A DNA stretch of 42,769 nt from Deltaproteobacteria bacterium. Lineage in GTDB: Bacteria; Desulfobacterota; Desulfobacteria; Desulfobacterales; JAFDCJ01. Below, piece by piece: positions 38,736 through 42,769 of this stretch (position 1 is its first letter; each line of letters starts with the position of its first letter). Where the stretch lies: the NCBI GenBank assembly GCA_019312835.1, contig JAFDCJ010000529.1, forward strand, positions 1 to 42,769. The letters are read 5' to 3'. Made by a program: the position numbers and the translations under genes. Below the pieces are notes generated by a model. It ran no database searches. It was not told where the DNA came from and saw only the letters and a list, made by a program, of their open reading frames with translations.

Positions 38736-40826
38736 ATGGCCGCATCAAGCCGCAAACTGCAGATTAGAATCGGACTGATTCTGGGTGCGATGATCCTCGT
38801 ATACGGGTGTTACGCCTTGATTCCGGATAAGTTTCGGGCCCTGGACGTCCGACTGGTCGACCGGTTGTTTGTTGTGCGCGCGAAGCAAGAACCCTTCCGC
38901 CATGCGATTGATGATCGGATTGTCCATATTGATGCGAATCTCTACTTCAGCCGCTCGCAGCATGCCCGGGTTTTTCGCAACCTGTCCGATCTGGGGATAG
39001 CGGCTCAGCTGATTGATTTCATTTTTGAGGAAATGGTCAGCCCGGAGGAAGACCAACCGCTCATCCAGGCCACCCGGCAGGCCGGTAATGTGTATTATGG
39101 CTTGGCGTTTGAACCTTTAGATGATTCCGCCGCCGGTAACCAGGTTTTTTCAAAGATAAGCAACCAGCCGGAAACGCTTGCCGTAAATTGGCGCGTTGAC
39201 GTTACCGGCAATTCGGATTCCGTAGCTACCGGCACCCGGCCCCGGGTTACCTATCCGGACCTTTCGTCGGTGGCCCGGGGACTGGGCTTTCTGAACCTGG
39301 CGGCAGATCCGGACGGCACCCTGCGGCGCGTGCCGCTGCTGGTTCGGTATCAGGGGACTTACGTGCCCAGCCTTTCCCTGCGGATCGTGTGTGACTACCT
39401 GGGGATAACGGCCGATAATATCGTTGCCAGCCCGGGAAAATACATAAAATTAAGGGGGATCCGCACAAGTGATCATGTTACCGACAGCGAGATTACCATA
39501 CCCCTTGATAAACGCGGCCACCTGATTCTCAATAATTCCGGTTTTGTGGACGGCCTTCGCCATTACAGCTACAGTGAAATTTTCCATGCGACAGAAGATA
39601 CCGCCAGCCTTGAAAAACTCAGAAACGACCTGAGCGGCAGGATCGCCGTTATATCTGAAACCGTCGAAAAAAAATTTCAAATCAGGACGGCTACCGGAAA
39701 AGGCTTCTATCCTTCGGGGGCTATCCATGCAATGGTACTGCAGAATTTGCTGTCGGGATCATACCTGCGTGAACTGCCGGGATGGGTTCAGCTGGGAATT
39801 GAAATCACGATGCTTGCCGGCCTCTTTTTGTTATCGATGCGCTTTTCATCCGCACCCCTGGCGCTGACAAGCGGCACCCTCGGCGTCCTGTACATCACCC
39901 TGGCGGTGGTAACCTTTTTGTCTGCCGGAATAATTTTCCAGTTTGCCCGTCCCATCGTGCTGCTGTTGACCGCCATGACATTTCTTTTGATCGGATTGGG
40001 AATCGAAAAGGCGGTGTTATTCGCCAGGTCGGAACGCGCCCGCAGAATCGCGGAACGCGATCTTGAAATCGGTCGTGAAATTCAGAGCGGGTTTTTCCCC
40101 ACCGCATTGCCGGAAACCGCCGGCTGGGAACTGGCCACCCATTTTCAAGCGGCCCGCCATGTCGCCGGGGATTTCTACGATATTTTTACCCTCGGCAGGG
40201 ATAACAAAATCGCCATTGTCATCGCGGATGTATGCGACAAAGGCGTGGGGGCAGCACTGTTTATGGCCCTGTTTAGAAGCTTTATACGGGTTCTCTCCGG
40301 ATCGGTCGACAGCAGCGGGCATCTGGACACAGCCGACGGCAAGGCCGCGCCTGAAAAAATCCTGCGGGATACCTTTGGCTCGATTAACAACTATATCTCG
40401 ATCACCCACGAACAGGCCGGAATGTTTGCAACAATTTTTTACGGGATTTTAGATCCGCAAACCGGTGCGCTGACTTATATCAATGGTGGCCACGAGCCAC
40501 CGATCATAACGGGTTCCAATGGTAAGAAAAACTTCCTTGAACCCACCGGCCCGGCCGTCGGGCTCTACCCGAACCTGGATTTTGACGTCCGCTCCCTGAT
40601 CTTAAAACCGAACGATATGCTGCTGGCTTATACCGACGGTGTGACGGATTCCCGCAATCCGGCGGGAGACGCCTTCACCAAAGAACAGCTTGTAACAATG
40701 GTGGGGAATTCATCCGGGACGGCCAGGGACCTGATCCACAAAATTAAATCCCGGATCGAGGATCACATCCTGGGGGCCGATCAATTCGATGATGTTACCC
40801 TGGTGGCCCTGCGCCGACAATCCTAA
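38736..40826 (+). CDS. CHASE2-domain, RsbU/SpoIIE-type PP2C phosphatase
   Basis: A 696-residue membrane receptor. After an N-terminal helix (about 10-28) comes an extracytoplasmic CHASE2 domain (about 35-335; IDDRIVHIDANLYFSRSQ, LGFLNLAADPDGTLRRVPLLVRY). Three helices follow (about 345-430), then a coiled linker (EIGREIQSGFFP) and a PP2C/SpoIIE phosphatase (about 450-695) with metal-site motifs VAGDFYDIF, IADVCDKGVGAALFM and YTDGVTD. It would dephosphorylate an anti-sigma-factor antagonist in a partner-switch pathway; no STAS or RsbW gene is in the window. It likely senses the ligand of the YceI-like proteins encoded upstream, which is inference. Confidence 0.9.
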   Translation: MAASSRKLQIRIGLILGAMILVYGCYALIPDKFRALDVRLVDRLFVVRAKQEPFRHAIDDRIVHIDANLYFSRSQHARVFRNLSDLGIAAQLIDFIFEEMVSPEEDQPLIQATRQAGNVYYGLAFEPLDDSAAGNQVFSKISNQPETLAVNWRVDVTGNSDSVATGTRPRVTYPDLSSVARGLGFLNLAADPDGTLRRVPLLVRYQGTYVPSLSLRIVCDYLGITADNIVASPGKYIKLRGIRTSDHVTDSEITIPLDKRGHLILNNSGFVDGLRHYSYSEIFHATEDTASLEKLRNDLSGRIAVISETVEKKFQIRTATGKGFYPSGAIHAMVLQNLLSGSYLRELPGWVQLGIEITMLAGLFLLSMRFSSAPLALTSGTLGVLYITLAVVTFLSAGIIFQFARPIVLLLTAMTFLLIGLGIEKAVLFARSERARRIAERDLEIGREIQSGFFPTALPETAGWELATHFQAARHVAGDFYDIFTLGRDNKIAIVIADVCDKGVGAALFMALFRSFIRVLSGSVDSSGHLDTADGKAAPEKILRDTFGSINNYISITHEQAGMFATIFYGILDPQTGALTYINGGHEPPIITGSNGKKNFLEPTGPAVGLYPNLDFDVRSLILKPNDMLLAYTDGVTDSRNPAGDAFTKEQLVTMVGNSSGTARDLIHKIKSRIEDHILGADQFDDVTLVALRRQS

Positions 40827-41135
40827 TAAATTCGTAGCTTTTTAGACACAGCTGGCGTTAATAAAAAGGCCCAGTTTATTCTTTTCACCACCCGCTGCGC
40901 TCGAGACGCAGAGGCCACAGAGATGTTTTTTCTTTTCCTTTGCCCTGTGATATGGGGCAAAGGAAAAACAAATGCCGCTACGCGCTGCATGACCAAAACC
41001 GTAACGACACTGCCTGTAAGTCATAGACTCTTGCCGGGGTGTCCCGCCTGGGACGAAATCTCCAATTAAGAAAACCTCTGTGTCCCCTGTGCCTCCGTGG
41101 TGAAAAATATTTTCTGTTAATGGCTTGGGGCCGTT
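40827..41135. other. 309 bp convergent gap
   Basis: It is mostly occupied by the repeat element at 40882-41106. No gene is supported. Confidence 0.5.
40882..41106. mobile_element. MITE-like element B with TTTTCACCAC ends
   Basis: The ends TTTTCACCAC (40882-40891) and GTGGTGAAAA (41097-41106) form a perfect 10 bp inverted repeat, related to element A (23884-24123). A 13 bp hairpin (TTTTCCTTTGCCC 40933-40945 with GGGCAAAGGAAAA 40955-40967) sits at the same place as the first hairpin of A. The outer parts also pair (GACGCAGAGGCCACAGAG with CCTCTGTGTCCCCTGTGC). No transposase is encoded. Confidence 0.65.
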
Positions 41136-41867
41136 TTATTGATTGGCGAAAACCTTTTTGAGCAAGTCCGTAACCCGGGCGGCCGGATCCTGGCGGATCT
41201 TTTTTTCCTCTTCGGCCAGCATCACAAACAGTCCACTCAGCGCCTTATCCGTTACGTACTGGTCCAGATCAAAGCTCATCTGATCGGCGTAGGGGATGGT
41301 TCTGATTTTAGCGTCCAGGGATTGATAGGATCTGGTAACACCGACCTCGGACATGGCCTGGTGGGTTATAGGTTTGAATATCTTCTGCAGACGATCGGAA
41401 GTTTTGTCCTCAAAATACCGGGTCGCGGCATCGTCCGCGCCATCCAGGATCTGCCGGCCATCGGCAAACGACATCTGCTTGATGGCATCCCAGAAAATGG
41501 TTTTGGCCTCGGGGGCGGCGCGTTCGGCCGCTCTATTCATACTTAATTCAAATTCGTCGAGCTGACCGCCGAAACCGGTAGCGCGCAGGATTTTCTCGAC
41601 GTTCTTCACATTCTCCGGCAGGGGAATTCTGATTTTGGGATTCTTAAAATAGCCGTTGGTTTGGGAGACCGTCTGGACGGCATTGTCTGTACCTATTTCA
41701 AGGGCTTGTTTGAGACCTTTGACGATTTCATCCTCACTTAGCCCCTTTTCTCCTCCCAGCTTTTGGGCTGTTTCCTTGAGCCAATCCTGAAATCCGGCAT
41801 CGACCCGATGCCCATAGCCAATGACAAAAAGCATGCTTAAAATCAGAGACAAGATTGTTGATTTCAT
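41136..41867 (-). CDS. DUF4197 exported protein
   Basis: A 243-residue protein with a signal peptide (TILSLILSMLFVIGYGHRVDA) and the DUF4197 pattern: LSEDEIVKGLKQALEIGTDNAV, NPKIRIPLPENVKNVEKILR, FWDAIKQMSFADGRQILDG, and the C-terminal QYVTDKALSGLFVMLAEEEKKIRQDPAARVTDLLKKVF. The family is periplasmic, all-helical and of unknown function. AGGGAA precedes the ATG. It converges on the CHASE2 gene across repeat element B. Confidence 0.92.
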   Translation of the reverse strand: MKSTILSLILSMLFVIGYGHRVDAGFQDWLKETAQKLGGEKGLSEDEIVKGLKQALEIGTDNAVQTVSQTNGYFKNPKIRIPLPENVKNVEKILRATGFGGQLDEFELSMNRAAERAAPEAKTIFWDAIKQMSFADGRQILDGADDAATRYFEDKTSDRLQKIFKPITHQAMSEVGVTRSYQSLDAKIRTIPYADQMSFDLDQYVTDKALSGLFVMLAEEEKKIRQDPAARVTDLLKKVFANQ

Positions 41868-42090
41868 TTTGCGTTCCCTGTTAACAAATAAGAATCAACT
41901 GCATATTAGTTGGCACAACGCGATGTCGATGGCAGATAAGATAAGCATGAAAAGTTCACAAGCAATCCGTAAGGTCGATACCCATGTGAAGTAAAAGTCC
42001 CAGACCGATTATCCGGGACTTGGGAAAAGCAGTTAGAATAAGGTACAAAAGTATGGCGGGAAGGGACATCAACGCTTTATCCAGGAGCGA

Positions 42091-42489
42091 TCAGGCTTTA
42101 AAATGGATGAAGACATTGGTGTCTTGCCCGTCGATTTCCGGTCTGTTTTCCATCCAGTTGAGTATCCGGCAGCCTTCGGCTTCGCCCGACGGTGCCGAAC
42201 AACTGATGTAGGGCATTACAGGGTCGCCGGCAATGGATTTATAGTAGAGCATGCGGGCTTTATCTTTGGGAAATTCTTTAAGTTCAAGAAAATGAATCAT
42301 GTAGATAAAACAATCCCCCTGAAACAAATCACTGCTTTCCCTGAATTGGGCAATCCGCTCCTTGAATTTATCAAGGGCACTGTCCTGATCTTGCGCTTCA
42401 ATGATTAGATTAAATTCTCCATGACGGCGATCCCGCTCTTGGGTATACTGCTGATCGGTGGCGTGAAGGAATTTTCCGATATAAATCAT
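42091..42489 (-). CDS. Conserved hypothetical protein (MIYIGKFLH type)
   Basis: A 132-residue soluble protein, MIYIGKFLHATDQQ at the start, with HGEFNLIIEAQDQDSALDKF and FIYMIHFLELKEFPKDKARMLYYKS. It ends NWMENRPEIDGQDTNVFIHF. I recall similar proteins in Desulfobacterota without known function, but cannot check. No catalytic motif is evident; the alternation of strands and helices suggests a small ferredoxin-like fold. AAAGGAAG precedes the ATG. No operon partner lies in the window. Confidence 0.72.
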   Translation of the reverse strand: MIYIGKFLHATDQQYTQERDRRHGEFNLIIEAQDQDSALDKFKERIAQFRESSDLFQGDCFIYMIHFLELKEFPKDKARMLYYKSIAGDPVMPYISCSAPSGEAEGCRILNWMENRPEIDGQDTNVFIHFKA

Positions 42490-42545
42490 GTTGCTTCCTT
42501 TCTAGTTTTATGCCCCAGAAGTATTCTATACGTCTGATTTCTGTT

Positions 42546-42625
42546 CGTCATGCCGGACTTGATCCGGCATCCAGGAACATAACGCCTTGAACCTGAACTG
42601 GATTCCGGATCAAGTCCGGAATGAC
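42546..42625. repeat. 80-bp palindromic repeat, copy 2
   Basis: CGTCATGCCGGACTTGATCC and its right-hand partner (42598-42625, TCCGGATCAAGTCCGGA) have the same layout as 29534-29613. It lies upstream of the minus-strand gene at 42489. Confidence 0.8.
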
Positions 42626-42769
42626 AAAGCAGCAAAATCCGCAAATTTGATAATTTAGACACACTCTGCTGCGCGGGAGGGACAATCATTTAAAGTTATT
42701 TGCAGGGCAGTTCACCAGATAGGCTTGCTGAACCCAACAATGGCCTGAACTCGATTTGTGTCCGATATA

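Overview
The window reads as a chromosomal segment of an anaerobic Desulfobacterota (deltaproteobacterial, Desulfobacterales-like) genome. This rests on the dense set of anaerobe oxygen-defence genes (rubrerythrins, desulfoferrodoxin, rubredoxin, a rubredoxin:oxygen oxidoreductase type flavodiiron protein), multiheme c-type cytochromes, an octaheme tetrathionate-reductase-like protein and a DVU0298-type protein. No core sulfate-reduction gene (dsrAB, apr, sat), no rRNA or tRNA and no CRISPR array is seen, so the assignment is inference.

Layout. 1-2868 (minus strand): a Cys-rich secreted protein, a DUF2318 membrane protein, an FtsX-type permease and the start of its ABC ATPase, the arrangement of an iron-uptake accessory ABC system. 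3143-6267: a ferritin-like rubrerythrin, a Crp/Fnr regulator divergent from an HD-domain protein with an FNR-like palindrome between them, and a ferredoxin-like protein. 6786-15150: a long plus-strand oxygen/ROS-defence and redox cluster (small protein, rubrerythrin, desulfoferrodoxin, rubredoxin-like protein, flavodoxin, zinc ribbon, triheme cytochrome, flavoprotein-ArsC fusion, rubredoxin, flavodiiron protein, ferredoxin, DsrE-like protein, HEAT-like protein, small siroheme reductase). 15424-18154: copper chaperone and CopA. 18843-21318: Tat-exported Fe-S protein, cytochrome-b-like membrane protein, a tiny membrane protein that looks like an unannotated selenoprotein, an ECF sigma factor and a zinc anti-sigma factor. 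21540-22415: a DapF homologue lacking both catalytic cysteines. 22838-30836: iron module with a DtxR-type repressor, FeoB-associated peptide, feoB, feoA, and a divergent Fe(III) ABC importer; two matching palindromes overlap both divergent promoters. 30823-35090: cytochrome b plus octaheme cytochrome, divergent from a sigma-54 activator, with a sigma-54 promoter candidate in front of the cytochrome. 35194-42489: PilZ/cNMP protein, YceI, thioredoxin-like/YceI fusion, CHASE2-RsbU phosphatase, DUF4197 and a conserved hypothetical protein.

How the parts fit. Rubredoxin, ferredoxin and flavodoxin would carry electrons to the flavodiiron protein, desulfoferrodoxin and rubrerythrins, which remove O2, superoxide and peroxide. 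Iron supply (Feo plus Fe(III) ABC) appears co-regulated by the local DtxR-type repressor. The octaheme cytochrome and cytochrome b form a membrane-linked respiratory module under a Cys-rich PAS/sigma-54 sensor. The ECF operon looks like an envelope redox module.

The intergenic DNA is unusually rich in structured repeats: a 143-145 bp palindrome family with compensatory base changes (two copies, both between convergent genes), a family ending in AGAAGCTGTYTCAAAA (three copies), a 225-240 bp family with TTCACCRC ends (two copies), an 80 bp palindromic repeat (two copies) and a heptamer array. The strongest candidate for something undescribed is the UGA-containing membrane peptide at 20321-20488: a hairpin with an AGGU loop lies 16 nt after the UGA, as in the bacterial SECIS of E. 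coli fdhF, and the same loop supplies the Shine-Dalgarno sequence of the ECF sigma gene.
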